From: Gallionellales bacterium GWA2_60_142
GTDB taxonomy: Bacteria; Pseudomonadota; Gammaproteobacteria; Burkholderiales; Gallionellaceae
Length of the DNA: 64,000 nt
Reading direction: 5' to 3'
Assembly (NCBI GenBank): GCA_001801085.1
Contig: MGWR01000070.1
Coordinates: 1 to 64,000 of the forward strand
Positions 42,563 to 54,671 of this stretch are shown piece after piece. Below the pieces are notes generated by a model. It saw only the letters and a list, made by a program, of their open reading frames with translations. It had not been told where the DNA came from and made no database searches. The translations under genes and the position numbers were made by a program. The first letter of the stretch is position 1. Each line of letters opens with the position of its first letter.

Positions 42563-44068
42563 TCACATTTCTTGGATTGGGATGCGCGCATTTTCAGCAG
42601 ATATTTCTGCCAATTGCTCGGTCTGTTCCGCTCTAACTTGATCCCAGGTGAATCGCCACTCCCAATTTCCGCAAGGCTTGCCCGGAAAGTTCATGCGGTG
42701 TTCGCTGTTCAAACCCAGAACGTCCTGCAGTGGGAAAATGACGGTGTTGGCAACAGATGCCGAAAGTGCGCGCATCATGTCCCAGTGGACAGCTAGTCCA
42801 TCGCTGCGTAGGTATTGTTGTGCGAAGCCCTTTTCCCGATCCGGCAAGGTGCTCCACCAGCCCAGCGTCGTGTCGTTGTCATGGGTTCCGGTATAGGCGA
42901 CCGTGTTCGACACATAATTGTGCGGGAGAAACGGATTGGTCTCATTATCCCCAAAAGCGAATTGAAGGACTCGCATGCCCGGGAGTTCGAACTTGTCACG
43001 TAGTTCGGCTACATCGGGAGTGATGATTCCCAAGTCCTCGGCGAGGATAGGCAGCGTCGGAAAGCTGCGTTGCATCACCTGGAACAAGTGGTCACCGGGA
43101 GACGTTACCCACTCGCCTCCGATAGCGTTGGGAGCTCCGGCCGGTATCTCCCAATATGCGGCAAACCCGCGGAAGTGATCGACACGCACTACATCGGCAA
43201 GACGGAAAGCTTGACGCATGCGCGCAATCCACCAGTCGAAGCCGCTTTCCTCATGTACCGCCCAGCGGTAGACAGGATTTCCCCATAGTTGTCCGGTTTC
43301 GCTGAAATAATCCGGCGGTACACCGGCGACTGCAATAGGACGCCCGGCGGCGTCGAGCTTGAATAGTTCCTGGTGCGCCCATACATCCGCGCTCTGGTAA
43401 GCGACAAAAATGGGGACATCGCCGATGATGCGAATATTGCGTGAATTGGCATATTCCTTAAGATGGAACCATTGCCGAGCGAAACACCACTGGCAGAATT
43501 TCCAGAAATCGATTTCGTCGGCAAAGCGAATTTCGAAATCTCGCAATGCTTGCGCTTCTCTGCGTGCCAAGTCACCCGGCCAGAAATCCCACTCCCGCCA
43601 GTCCTGATGTTCGGCGATCGCCATGAACAGGGCGTAGTCGCGGAGCCAGTCAATTTCGGCTTCGCAAAATACTTCATATTCACGACGTATTTGACTGTTT
43701 TTTATATTAAAAAATCGCCTAGCAGCTTGGCGCAGTCTGGCCATGCGAAATGGCAGCGTTACGCAGAAATCGACTCGGTTGGCATGAAAATCCGGCGCGG
43801 ATTCCAGCTCACCCTGCTCCAGCCAACCATGCTCAGCCAGCTCGGCAAGATCGATCAACAAGACATTGCCGGCGAAAGCGGAGCGGCTCATGTATGGTGA
43901 ATTGCCGGGACCGATCTCGCCCAAAGGCAGAACCTGCCAATAGGATTGTCCGGCATCGGACAACCAATCAACGAAGCGATACGCATCCTTACCCAAATCC
44001 CCGGAACCGAATCTGCCGGGCAGCGATGTAGGATGTAACAGGATGCCGCTTGCCCGCGTCTTCAGCAT
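42563..44068 (-). CDS. malQ: 4-alpha-glucanotransferase (amylomaltase)
   Basis: 501 residues, GH77. Opens RASGILLHPTSLPGRFGSGDLG; active-site segments VVRVDHFRG (nucleophile Asp), ILAEDLGIITPDV (Glu) and TGTHDNDTTLGWW. Transfers maltodextrin segments; here with glgB, glgC and glgP it would recycle branch stubs. The first gene downstream of GH57 on this strand. Confidence 0.95.
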   Translation of the reverse strand: MLKTRASGILLHPTSLPGRFGSGDLGKDAYRFVDWLSDAGQSYWQVLPLGEIGPGNSPYMSRSAFAGNVLLIDLAELAEHGWLEQGELESAPDFHANRVDFCVTLPFRMARLRQAARRFFNIKNSQIRREYEVFCEAEIDWLRDYALFMAIAEHQDWREWDFWPGDLARREAQALRDFEIRFADEIDFWKFCQWCFARQWFHLKEYANSRNIRIIGDVPIFVAYQSADVWAHQELFKLDAAGRPIAVAGVPPDYFSETGQLWGNPVYRWAVHEESGFDWWIARMRQAFRLADVVRVDHFRGFAAYWEIPAGAPNAIGGEWVTSPGDHLFQVMQRSFPTLPILAEDLGIITPDVAELRDKFELPGMRVLQFAFGDNETNPFLPHNYVSNTVAYTGTHDNDTTLGWWSTLPDREKGFAQQYLRSDGLAVHWDMMRALSASVANTVIFPLQDVLGLNSEHRMNFPGKPCGNWEWRFTWDQVRAEQTEQLAEISAENARIPIQEM

Positions 44069-44098
44069 AGGACGATTCTTTATCGTGGTTTAGAAAGA

Positions 44099-45817
44099 TT
44101 ACTCTGAAGCACGGCGCATCGCCCCGCCCGCTTCCGGATTCCCGCTGCCTTGACTGATCGGCTCGAACAGATTCATCGGCGGGGGAAGTTTAAGCAGATG
44201 ATACAACTCGGTCAGATTATGCCGGAACAACCGGTCGAAACTGGACACGGAATGCGACGGATTGTAGTCGCCGAACCACCAGAACCAGTCGGAACTCTCG
44301 CATGAGCGCAACTGTTTTTCGGCGGCCTCCTGTTCGGATTGATTGAGGCGGTCGCTGGCCATGACCATGTCGAAACTCTGTTTGGCGACGCACAGCAGAT
44401 CCCAGGCCCGGTTTTTGTCTGCCGATCCGATCCAGGTCGAAAAGTTACCGTAGACCCAACTCCCGGCGACGACGCTCGCCAGATTATGCGTCTGCGCATA
44501 ACCCGAGGCTTTGGGAACATTGCAATTTTTGAGATACTCGGCGTAGGTCGTGGTGTGTATCCGGCTGTTTGATTCGAGCGCGGTATACAGTTCGTCGAGG
44601 AAATAAAAACCGTTGTAGGGGTAATATTCCCAGGCATTCTCCCCATCAAGGATCACGCTGATCACCGGGGTCTCGCCTTCATCCGCCTGCTCGGCGATAG
44701 CCAATACCTGGTCGATGAAATGGCCGGCCGCATCCTTACCATGCCAGCGCGAATATTCGAATCCGATCAGATCGGACAGATGGTCGTCGCGGAAGAAGCA
44801 TTGCAAACCATCGCCGTTTTGCGCGAGCTGATAGGGACGATACAGATATTGGTGTCTTGCAGGAACCGCTTTCCGCATCTTGTTCAGACTGTTGACCAAG
44901 ACCCCCTCCCCGCTTGCCGTCCAGCGGCACCCTTCCGCCGCCAGCACTTCCAGCGTCTCGGTAGAGATTGAGCCTTCAGCCGGCCACATGCCCTGCGGTT
45001 CCATACCGAAGCGATCGCGATGGCTGCGGCGCGCGAGTCTGACATGCTCGGTCACGCGCAATCGCCCTTTGGGATAATGCGGCGACTTGGGTAACGGCGC
45101 ATCCGGCATCGCCTCCCGCGCACTGGCGAAATCGATCAGCAGCGGCGCCAGCGGATGGTAATGTGGGGTCGCGGATATCTCGATCTGGCCGGACTCGGCC
45201 AGCTTGCGGTAGCGCGGAATGACGCTGGCGACTTGCTGCCCGATCAGTTCCAGAAGCTGTTTTCGGTCTTCGCAGGTGAACCCTTCAGCCTTGCTCATCA
45301 GGCGGGGCACCAAGGCATGTTCGCGGCGCACGCTCTCGCCGCACCAGACCAGATGATACCAAGTCAACAAGTCGCTTAGATATTGTCCGGAAAGATAGGA
45401 CAAAGCTGTTTCGCCGTCAGTGTGGAGCCGGTTATACAGTTCAAACAAACGTTTGTAGGCCGGATAGGGCGAGATCATCTTGGTGTGATTGCTGCGGAAA
45501 CAGGCATCGAATGCAAGCTGGCGTTGCTCCACCGTAAGCTTGCTGTGATCCTCATGCGCCAGCAAACGCAGTAACGGATCACGCAATTCCCCGCTGGCGA
45601 ACTGGTCGCAATAGTCTTCGATCTGATCGAGCAGGATGGGCACGAAATTCACCACGGCACGCACCTTGGGATGGCGCTCCAAATGATAAGCCATGTCGGT
45701 GTAATCCTTGATGGCATGCAGATAAGTCCATGGCAACACGAAATCGCCGCTGGAATAGTCGCGATAATCCGGCTGATGCATGTGCCAGAGAAAAACCAGA
45801 TTTGCGTTCTTTTTCAT
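44099..45817 (-). CDS. GH57-family alpha-glucan hydrolase/transferase
   Basis: 572 residues from ATG 45817 (a TTG 24 nt upstream is possible). Opens NLVFLWHMHQPDYR, the GH57 first motif; GMWPAEGSIS carries the nucleophile Glu and VILDGENAWE the second acid. Related enzymes are alpha-amylases, amylopullulanases or 4-alpha-glucanotransferases, so the exact reaction is open. Sits between malQ and glgC, spaced 30 and 41 bp. Confidence 0.9.
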   Translation of the reverse strand: MKKNANLVFLWHMHQPDYRDYSSGDFVLPWTYLHAIKDYTDMAYHLERHPKVRAVVNFVPILLDQIEDYCDQFASGELRDPLLRLLAHEDHSKLTVEQRQLAFDACFRSNHTKMISPYPAYKRLFELYNRLHTDGETALSYLSGQYLSDLLTWYHLVWCGESVRREHALVPRLMSKAEGFTCEDRKQLLELIGQQVASVIPRYRKLAESGQIEISATPHYHPLAPLLIDFASAREAMPDAPLPKSPHYPKGRLRVTEHVRLARRSHRDRFGMEPQGMWPAEGSISTETLEVLAAEGCRWTASGEGVLVNSLNKMRKAVPARHQYLYRPYQLAQNGDGLQCFFRDDHLSDLIGFEYSRWHGKDAAGHFIDQVLAIAEQADEGETPVISVILDGENAWEYYPYNGFYFLDELYTALESNSRIHTTTYAEYLKNCNVPKASGYAQTHNLASVVAGSWVYGNFSTWIGSADKNRAWDLLCVAKQSFDMVMASDRLNQSEQEAAEKQLRSCESSDWFWWFGDYNPSHSVSSFDRLFRHNLTELYHLLKLPPPMNLFEPISQGSGNPEAGGAMRRASE

Positions 45818-45858
45818 TTGAGGGACGGCATTAATTTTCAATTAATTGCACAAACTAT

Positions 45859-47184
45859 TTAACGGAAGCTGTGAGCTTTTTGCCCCAGCATATCCGCTGT
45901 GATCAGCGTAATTCCGTTGGGACTGACCCGGAAGCGTTTGCGGTCTTCTTCCGGATCGATCCCGACCTGCAACCCATCCGGGATCTTGCAGTTCTTGTCG
46001 ACGATCACGCGTTTCAATACCACATGGCTACCGACATTAACGTTGGGCAACAGCACCGAGTCCTCGATATTGCAATGGCTGCATATACGCACATCGGAGA
46101 ACAGCAGAGAACGCCGTACCGACGAGCCGCTGATGATGCAGCCGCCGGAAACCAGCGAATCGATCGCCATACCGCGTCGCCCGTCCTCGTCAAACACGAA
46201 CTTGGCCGGCGGCAATTGTTCCTGATGTGTCCAGATCGGCCATTCCTGATCGTACATATTCAGATCGGGGATGACCTTGGTCAGCTCCATGTTCGCTTCC
46301 CAATAAGAATCGATGGTTCCCACGTCACGCCAATACGGGATCTTGTCATCCCCCATCCCCACGCAACTCTGGTCGAAGCTCTGCGCAAACACGCGGTATT
46401 TCTCGACCAGATAGGGAATGATGTCCTTGCCGAAATCGTGACTTGACTTCGGATCGTCTGCGTCGCGGATCAATTGTTCGAACAGGAACTTGGTGTTGAA
46501 CACATAGATACCCATGCTGGCCAGCGCCTTGTCAGTCCGGCCCGGGAGCGGAGTGGGATTCGCCGGCTTCTCGGCAAATTCCATGACGCGGCCATGTTCG
46601 TCCACGCCCATCACGCCGAATGCGGTCGCATCGGCAAGCGGCACTTCCAGGCAGGCTACGCTCATGTCAGCCTTGGTGTCGACGTGAAATGCCAGCAGCT
46701 TGCCGTAGTCCATCTTGTATACGTGATCGCCCGCCAGAATCAGCACGAATTCCGGATGGTTCTCGCGCAGGATGTCGAGATTCTGGTACACCGCATCCGC
46801 GGTGCCTTGGTACCAATGCTCCTCGTCTACGCGTTGCTGCGCAGGCAGGATGTCGACGAACTCGCCGAACTGGCCGTTCAGGAACGACCAGCCGCGCTGG
46901 ATGTGGCGGATCAGGCTGTGCGACTTATATTGGGTGGCCACGCCGATGCGGCGAATGCCGGAATTGACGCAATTGGACAGCACGAAATCGATGATGCGGA
47001 ACTTGCCGCCAAACGGGACGGCCGGCTTGGCGCGCCAGTCAGTCAACTGATGCAGACGGCTGCCGCGTCCGCCGGCCAGAATCATCGCGTAGGTATTTTT
47101 GGTGATACGGCTGATGAAGCGAGGCGACGTATCGCCGGCAGTGAGGTGGTATTTTTTTTGCAGATAACCTAGTTCAGCATTCAT
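45859..47184 (-). CDS. glgC: Glucose-1-phosphate adenylyltransferase
   Basis: 441 residues. N-terminal nucleotidyltransferase with [26 protein letters not shown] and [20 protein letters not shown] mid-way, and a left-handed beta-helix C-terminal part. Makes ADP-glucose, the committed step of glycogen synthesis. Divergent from glgB; 87 bp between start codons. Confidence 0.96.
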   Translation of the reverse strand: MNAELGYLQKKYHLTAGDTSPRFISRITKNTYAMILAGGRGSRLHQLTDWRAKPAVPFGGKFRIIDFVLSNCVNSGIRRIGVATQYKSHSLIRHIQRGWSFLNGQFGEFVDILPAQQRVDEEHWYQGTADAVYQNLDILRENHPEFVLILAGDHVYKMDYGKLLAFHVDTKADMSVACLEVPLADATAFGVMGVDEHGRVMEFAEKPANPTPLPGRTDKALASMGIYVFNTKFLFEQLIRDADDPKSSHDFGKDIIPYLVEKYRVFAQSFDQSCVGMGDDKIPYWRDVGTIDSYWEANMELTKVIPDLNMYDQEWPIWTHQEQLPPAKFVFDEDGRRGMAIDSLVSGGCIISGSSVRRSLLFSDVRICSHCNIEDSVLLPNVNVGSHVVLKRVIVDKNCKIPDGLQVGIDPEEDRKRFRVSPNGITLITADMLGQKAHSFR

Positions 47185-47271
47185 TCCACATCTCCGTTTG
47201 TTTGCATGTCTGGCTCAGGCATTATCGTTTACAATCGATTCACTACACAAGGACAGCGGAGAGTAATTAAG

Positions 47272-49434
<2,163 letters not shown>

Positions 49435-49477
49435 AGAACATCAGCCTGAAACCCGTCATTGATCTGAATTGACCATC

Positions 49478-51118
49478 ATGTCGAAACTCACTCAATCGCC
49501 CGCCTGGCAAGCACTCAAGGCACACCATCCCGCAGTCGCACCGCTTTCGATGCGGCAGATGTTCCGCGACGATCCCGCTCGTTTCGAGCGTTTTTCGATC
49601 CGGTTCGACGACCTGCTGTTCGACTACTCGAAGAACCGCATCACCGCAGAGACCGTCGGGCTGCTGCTTGATCTGGCTGCTCAGGCCGAGTTGCCCGCCT
49701 GGATAGAGCGCATGTTCGGCGGCGACAGGATCAACTCCACCGAACATCGTGCCGTACTGCATACCGCGTTGCGCAACCGCTCGGAGCGTCCGGTGCTGGT
49801 GGACGGCCGGGACGTGATGCCGGACGTGCGCCGCGTGCTGGGACATATGCGTCGCTTCGCCGATGCAGTGCGCGGCGGCGGACATCGCGGCCACACAGGC
49901 AAACAGATTACCGACATCGTCAACATCGGTATCGGCGGCTCCGATCTCGGCCCGCTGATGGCGTGCGAGGCGCTCAGACACTATGCGCGCTGCGACCTGC
50001 GCGCGCATTTCGTCTCCAACGTCGACGGCACCCATCTGGCCGAGACGCTTAAGAAGCTGGACGCGGAGACCACGCTGTTCATCGTCAGCTCGAAGACCTT
50101 CACCACCCAGGAGACCATCACCAACGCCCGTTCGGCGCGTGCCTGGCTGGTCGGCAAGCTGGGCGACGAACAGGCTGTCTCCAAGCACTTCGCCGCGGTC
50201 TCGACCAACCTCAAGGCCACCGGCGAATTCGGCATCAACCCGGACAACGTATTCGAGTTCTGGGACTGGGTCGGCGGGCGTTACTCGCTGTGGTCGGCCA
50301 TCGGCCTGCCGATCGCGCTGCATGTCGGCATGGACCGTTTCGAGGAACTGCTGGGCGGCGCCTATGCGATGGACGAACACTTCCGCAGCGCGCCGCCGGA
50401 ACAAAACATCCCGGTGCTGATGGGCCTACTCGGCATCTGGTACGGCAACTTCTTCGGCGCAGGCGCCAACGCCATGTTCCCCTACGATCAGTACCTGCAC
50501 CGCTTCCCTGCCTACCTCCAGCAACTGGACATGGAGAGTAACGGCAAACGCGTGGACCGCGACGGCAATGCCGTGGACTACGACACCGGCATGGTGATGT
50601 GGGGCGAACCCGGCACCAACGGCCAGCACGCCTTCTATCAGTTGATCCATCAGGGCACGCGCATGATCCCGGCGGATTTCCTCGCCCCCATGCACAGCCA
50701 GAATCCCATCGGCGAGCACCATGCAATCCTGCTCGCCAACTGTTTCGCCCAGACTGAGGCGCTGATGCTGGGCAAGACCGCCGAGGAGGCCCGCGCCGAA
50801 CTGGAAGCGCAAGGCCTGAGCGGCGATGCCCTCGAAGCCCTGCTGCCGCACAAGGTCTTCCCTGGCAACAAGCCGACCAACACCCTGCTGTTCGACAGGC
50901 TCGATCCGCACACGCTGGGCATGCTGATCGCCTTGTACGAACACAAAGTGTTCGTGCAGAGCGTGGTGTGGAACATCAACCCGTTCGACCAATGGGGCGT
51001 GGAACTCGGCAAGCAACTAGCCGGCAAGATATTGCCAGAACTGCGCGACGGCGGTGCGGTATCCGCGCACGACGCTTCGACCGGCGGTTTGATCGGACAC
51101 TACCGCCGACATCGCTAG
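49478..51118 (+). CDS. pgi: Glucose-6-phosphate isomerase
   Basis: 546 residues. Both family signatures are present ([32 protein letters not shown]) with SNVDGTH and the sugar-phosphate loop [12 protein letters not shown]. Links fructose-6-phosphate to glycogen synthesis, consistent with its place between glgB and glgP. Start at ATG 49478. Confidence 0.96.
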   Translation: MSKLTQSPAWQALKAHHPAVAPLSMRQMFRDDPARFERFSIRFDDLLFDYSKNRITAETVGLLLDLAAQAELPAWIERMFGGDRINSTEHRAVLHTALRNRSERPVLVDGRDVMPDVRRVLGHMRRFADAVRGGGHRGHTGKQITDIVNIGIGGSDLGPLMACEALRHYARCDLRAHFVSNVDGTHLAETLKKLDAETTLFIVSSKTFTTQETITNARSARAWLVGKLGDEQAVSKHFAAVSTNLKATGEFGINPDNVFEFWDWVGGRYSLWSAIGLPIALHVGMDRFEELLGGAYAMDEHFRSAPPEQNIPVLMGLLGIWYGNFFGAGANAMFPYDQYLHRFPAYLQQLDMESNGKRVDRDGNAVDYDTGMVMWGEPGTNGQHAFYQLIHQGTRMIPADFLAPMHSQNPIGEHHAILLANCFAQTEALMLGKTAEEARAELEAQGLSGDALEALLPHKVFPGNKPTNTLLFDRLDPHTLGMLIALYEHKVFVQSVVWNINPFDQWGVELGKQLAGKILPELRDGGAVSAHDASTGGLIGHYRRHR

Positions 51119-51164
51119 CTACCTCGCCGCTACTGCTAACGCCTGTCATCCTGAATCTCCCGAG

Positions 51165-51950
51165 ATGCTGACCGAATGGCTGACCTGGCTCGCCGCCGAT
51201 TGCCCACCACCGACGCGCAAGCTGGGCTATCTGCGCGAAAGCATCGCCATCCGTACGCGCTATCGACGCTGCAAGACGATGTGGCAGCCGCATCTGACAA
51301 ACAGCCGCGCCGCATTACTCGATTCACTGCAAGCATGCAGCAGCTTCCGCACCGCGCTGGTGTTCGGTTCGGGGCTGTTGCTGGACATCCCGCTGGACGA
51401 ACTGGCCCGGCGCTTCAAGAAGGTGTATCTGGTCGATATCGTTCATTTACCCGAGGTGAAGCGCGCCGTGCGCCATCATGCCAACGTGCGTTGCATCGAT
51501 CTCGATGTCACTGGGTTCATCGAGCATATGGAGGCGCTGTCTCCAGAGCGACTCGAATTGCCGCCGCCGAAATACTTTCTTGATGAGCCTGACATTGATT
51601 GGGTGGCCTCGGTTAACCTGCTCTCCCAACTGCCTTTGTTGCCGGTGGACTGGCTGCGCCAACGTTTCCCCGAGCTGAGCGAAGCGATGCTGGAAGAATG
51701 GGGGACGCAGGTGATGAGGCAGCATCTGGACTACCTCGCCGCCTTTGCCGCACCGACCTGTCTGCTGGCCGATATGGAGCAGGTAATCCATACCGGCAAC
51801 GGCGAAATCATCGAGCGTATCGACTTCGCATCGCGGCTCCGCCTCGACGATGCAGCGCCTGAGCAATGGCGCTGGAACATCGCACCACCCGGGGAGATCG
51901 CACCGGACATCGGCAGCTTCCACCGCGTCGCGGCACATTGCAGGCAATGA
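51165..51950 (+). CDS. Conserved-looking protein, possible SAM-dependent methyltransferase fold
   Basis: 261 residues. Middle part (TALVFGSGLLLDIPLDELARRFKKVYLVDIVHLPEVKR) resembles the beta1-alpha-beta2 of Rossmann-type SAM-binding proteins, though the glycine loop is atypical (GSGLLLD). The later part is predicted alpha/beta with DWVASVNLLSQLPLLP. Family not recognised beyond that. It starts 46 bp after pgi and ends 65 bp before glgP. Confidence 0.6.
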   Translation: MLTEWLTWLAADCPPPTRKLGYLRESIAIRTRYRRCKTMWQPHLTNSRAALLDSLQACSSFRTALVFGSGLLLDIPLDELARRFKKVYLVDIVHLPEVKRAVRHHANVRCIDLDVTGFIEHMEALSPERLELPPPKYFLDEPDIDWVASVNLLSQLPLLPVDWLRQRFPELSEAMLEEWGTQVMRQHLDYLAAFAAPTCLLADMEQVIHTGNGEIIERIDFASRLRLDDAAPEQWRWNIAPPGEIAPDIGSFHRVAAHCRQ

Positions 51951-51991
51951 TTCGCCCGTGGCATGGATCGCTTGCCTCAGGGCAATGACGG

Positions 51992-51997
51992 TATAAT
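51992..51997 (+). promoter_or_regulatory. Candidate -10 for glgP
   Basis: TATAAT 18 nt before the first ATG of the glgP frame, with a TTGCCT 14 nt upstream (short spacer). If used, transcription would begin about 10 nt before that ATG. Weak evidence. Confidence 0.3.
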
Positions 51998-52014
51998 TCG
52001 CCGTCGCCGCTCCT

Positions 52015-54567
52015 ATGCTCCCTTCCGGAATGGCCGGCCAGAATGAATCAACTGAGGAGCACATCATCAAGACCCCAAGCAAAAAGAGCCACACACCCTC
52101 CGTAATCGGCAACCTGCCCCCGCTCGGCATGGACGCCGACAGCATCGTCGACGATTTCAGACGTTATTTCAGCCATACCCTGGGCCGGGACGAGCCTCAG
52201 TTCTCCAGCACCCAGATGTACGAATCGCTGGTGCTGTCGCTGCGCGACCGTCTGGTCGAGCGCTGGCGTAACACCCGGCTGGCTTATCGCGAGTCGGACT
52301 GCAAACGCACCTATTACCTGTCGCTGGAGTTCCTGATGGGGCGCGCGCTCGGCAATGCGATGCTGAACCTGAATGTGGATCCGAATACGCGCACCGCGCT
52401 GCGCAAGCTGGAGGTGGAACTCGATGCCATTGCCGAACACGAGCACGATGCAGGCTTGGGCAACGGCGGCCTCGGACGGCTGGCGGCCTGCTTTCTGGAT
52501 AGTTGCGCTTCGCTGCAACTGCCGGTGATGGGCTACGGCATCCGCTACGAATACGGCATGTTCCGCCAGAAGATCGAGAACGGCAGCCAGATCGAGGAAG
52601 CCGACCACTGGCTGCGCGACGGCAACCCTTGGGAGATCGAGCGCCAGGAATTCGCCACGCGTATCAAATTCGGCGGGCGCACGGAATATTTCACCGACCA
52701 GATCGGCCGCATGCATGTGCGCTGGGTCGATACGCGCGACGTGATGGCGATGCCCTACGACGTGCCGGTGCCGGGCTTCCAGAACGGCACGGTGAACACG
52801 CTGCGCCTGTGGAGCGCGGCGGCGACCGAAGAATTCGATCTGTCCGAATTCAACGCCGGCAGCTACACCGAGGCGGTCGCGTCCAAAAATGCCGCAGAGC
52901 ACATCACCATGGTGCTCTATCCGAACGATGCCAGCGAGAACGGCAAGGAACTGCGCCTGCGCCAGCAATACTTCCTCGCTTCGGCCAGCTTGCAGGACAT
53001 ACTGCGCCAGTGGGTCAAAACGCACGATCACGACTTCAGCGAATTTGCCGAGAAGAACTGCTTCCAGTTGAACGACACCCATCCGACCTGCGCGGTGCCG
53101 GAACTGATGCGCCTGTTGATGGACGAGCACGGCATGGGCTGGGACGAGGCATGGGCCATCACCAGCAGCACCATGGCCTACACCAATCACACGCTGCTGC
53201 CGGAGGCGCTGGAAAAGTGGCCCGTCAGCATGTTCGGTCGCCTGCTGCCGCGCCTGATGGACATCGTGCGCGAGATCAACGCCCGCTTCATCGCCAAGGT
53301 GGCCTTGCGCTATCCCGGCGACATCGAGCGCCAGCGCCGCATGTCCATCATCGAAGAAGGCCACGATCAGCAGGTGCGCATGGCCTACCTGGCGGTGGTG
53401 GCTTGCCGTTCGGTCAACGGCGTCGCGGCGCTGCATTCGCAATTGTTGCAAGAGCAATTGTTCCGCGATTTCTACGAGAAGTGGCCGGAAAAATTCAACA
53501 ACAAGACCAACGGCGTTACACCGCGCCGCTGGCTATCGTGGAGCAATCCGGCGCTGGGCGCATTGCTCGACGACGCCATCGACAACGGCTGGCGTACCGA
53601 CCTATCCCGCTTGCAGAGCCTGAAAAAATTTGCGGACGACCCCGCTTTCCGCGCGCGTTGGCATGAGGTGAAACAGGCCAACAAGCAGCGTCTGGCCGAT
53701 ATGGTGAAACGCGACTGCGATGTCGAGTTCGACATCAATGCGATGTTTGACGTGCAGGTGAAGCGCATCCACGAATACAAGCGGCAGTTGCTGAACGTGC
53801 TGCATGTGATCCACCTGTACGACCGCATCAAGCGCGGCGACACCGCCGACTGGACGCCGCGTTGCGTACTGATCGGCGGCAAGGCAGCCCCCGGCTACAT
53901 GATGGCGAAACGCATCATCAAACTGGTCAACTCGGTCGCGCATGTCATCAATAGCGATCCGGACACCAAGGGCTTGCTGCGTCTGGCTTTCCTGCCGAAC
54001 TACCGCGTTACCGCGATGGAAGCGATCTGTCCCGGAACCGACCTGTCGGAGCAGATATCCACCGCAGGCAAGGAAGCCTCCGGCACCGGCAACATGAAGT
54101 TCATGATGAATGGCGCGCTGACGATAGGCACGCTGGACGGCGCCAACATTGAAATCCGCGAAGAAGCCGGTGAGGAAAACTTCTTCCTGTTCGGCCTGAC
54201 CGCGGAACAGGTCGATGCAATGCGCGGACACTACGATCCTGCGTCTATCATCGATACAGACGAAGATTTCCGGCGCGTAATGGGTCTGCTGACCAGCGGC
54301 CACTTCAACCTGTTCGAGCCAGGCATCTTCGATCCGGTCATCCAGTCGATCTATAGTCCCGGCGATCCTTGGCTGACCGCGGCGGACTTCCGCAGCTACA
54401 TCGACTGCCAGCGTCGTGCAGCGCAAGCCTACCGCAACCGGGACGCATGGACGCGTATGAGCATCGTCAACACCGCGACCAGCGGCAAGTTCTCCAGCGA
54501 CCGCACCATCCTCGACTACAACCGCGAGATATGGGGCTTGCCGCAGGTGGCGCCGCAGTTTCCCTGA
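52015..54567 (+). CDS. glgP: Glycogen phosphorylase
   Basis: 850 residues from ATG 52015. Family landmarks: FNAGSY, TYYLSLEFLMGRALGNA, GLGNGGLGRLAACFLDS, VKRIHEYKRQLLN and the PLP-lysine segment EASGTGNMKFMMNGALTIGTLDGANIEI. Releases glucose-1-phosphate from glycogen. The first ~30 residues are not conserved. A GAGGAG sequence at 52054-52059 sits six nt before an in-frame ATC (52066), not an ATG, so the true start is unclear: ATG 52015, ATG 52030 or a non-AUG start. Confidence 0.95.
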   Translation: MLPSGMAGQNESTEEHIIKTPSKKSHTPSVIGNLPPLGMDADSIVDDFRRYFSHTLGRDEPQFSSTQMYESLVLSLRDRLVERWRNTRLAYRESDCKRTYYLSLEFLMGRALGNAMLNLNVDPNTRTALRKLEVELDAIAEHEHDAGLGNGGLGRLAACFLDSCASLQLPVMGYGIRYEYGMFRQKIENGSQIEEADHWLRDGNPWEIERQEFATRIKFGGRTEYFTDQIGRMHVRWVDTRDVMAMPYDVPVPGFQNGTVNTLRLWSAAATEEFDLSEFNAGSYTEAVASKNAAEHITMVLYPNDASENGKELRLRQQYFLASASLQDILRQWVKTHDHDFSEFAEKNCFQLNDTHPTCAVPELMRLLMDEHGMGWDEAWAITSSTMAYTNHTLLPEALEKWPVSMFGRLLPRLMDIVREINARFIAKVALRYPGDIERQRRMSIIEEGHDQQVRMAYLAVVACRSVNGVAALHSQLLQEQLFRDFYEKWPEKFNNKTNGVTPRRWLSWSNPALGALLDDAIDNGWRTDLSRLQSLKKFADDPAFRARWHEVKQANKQRLADMVKRDCDVEFDINAMFDVQVKRIHEYKRQLLNVLHVIHLYDRIKRGDTADWTPRCVLIGGKAAPGYMMAKRIIKLVNSVAHVINSDPDTKGLLRLAFLPNYRVTAMEAICPGTDLSEQISTAGKEASGTGNMKFMMNGALTIGTLDGANIEIREEAGEENFFLFGLTAEQVDAMRGHYDPASIIDTDEDFRRVMGLLTSGHFNLFEPGIFDPVIQSIYSPGDPWLTAADFRSYIDCQRRAAQAYRNRDAWTRMSIVNTATSGKFSSDRTILDYNREIWGLPQVAPQFP

Positions 54568-54577
54568 GTCCTCTGCG

Positions 54578-54607
54578 TTCGCCGGAACCTAAACTGGTTC
54601 CGGCGAA
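54578..54607. repeat. Perfect 12-bp inverted repeat between glgP and rne
   Basis: Arms 54578-54589 and 54596-54607, 6-nt loop TAAACT. Precedes the terminator hairpin, giving two stems in tandem between convergent genes. No T-run directly after it. Confidence 0.85.
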
Positions 54608-54624
54608 TATGAATACCAACAAGC

Positions 54625-54652
54625 AAAAAGCCGCACGATTGTGCGGCTTTTT
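54625..54652. terminator. Bidirectional rho-independent terminator
   Basis: Stem AAAAAGCCGCAC / GTGCGGCTTTTT with loop GATT. A- and T-runs on both sides let it serve glgP (plus) and rne (minus). Confidence 0.92.
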
Positions 54653-54671
54653 GTTTTACTGCTGGCCGAAA

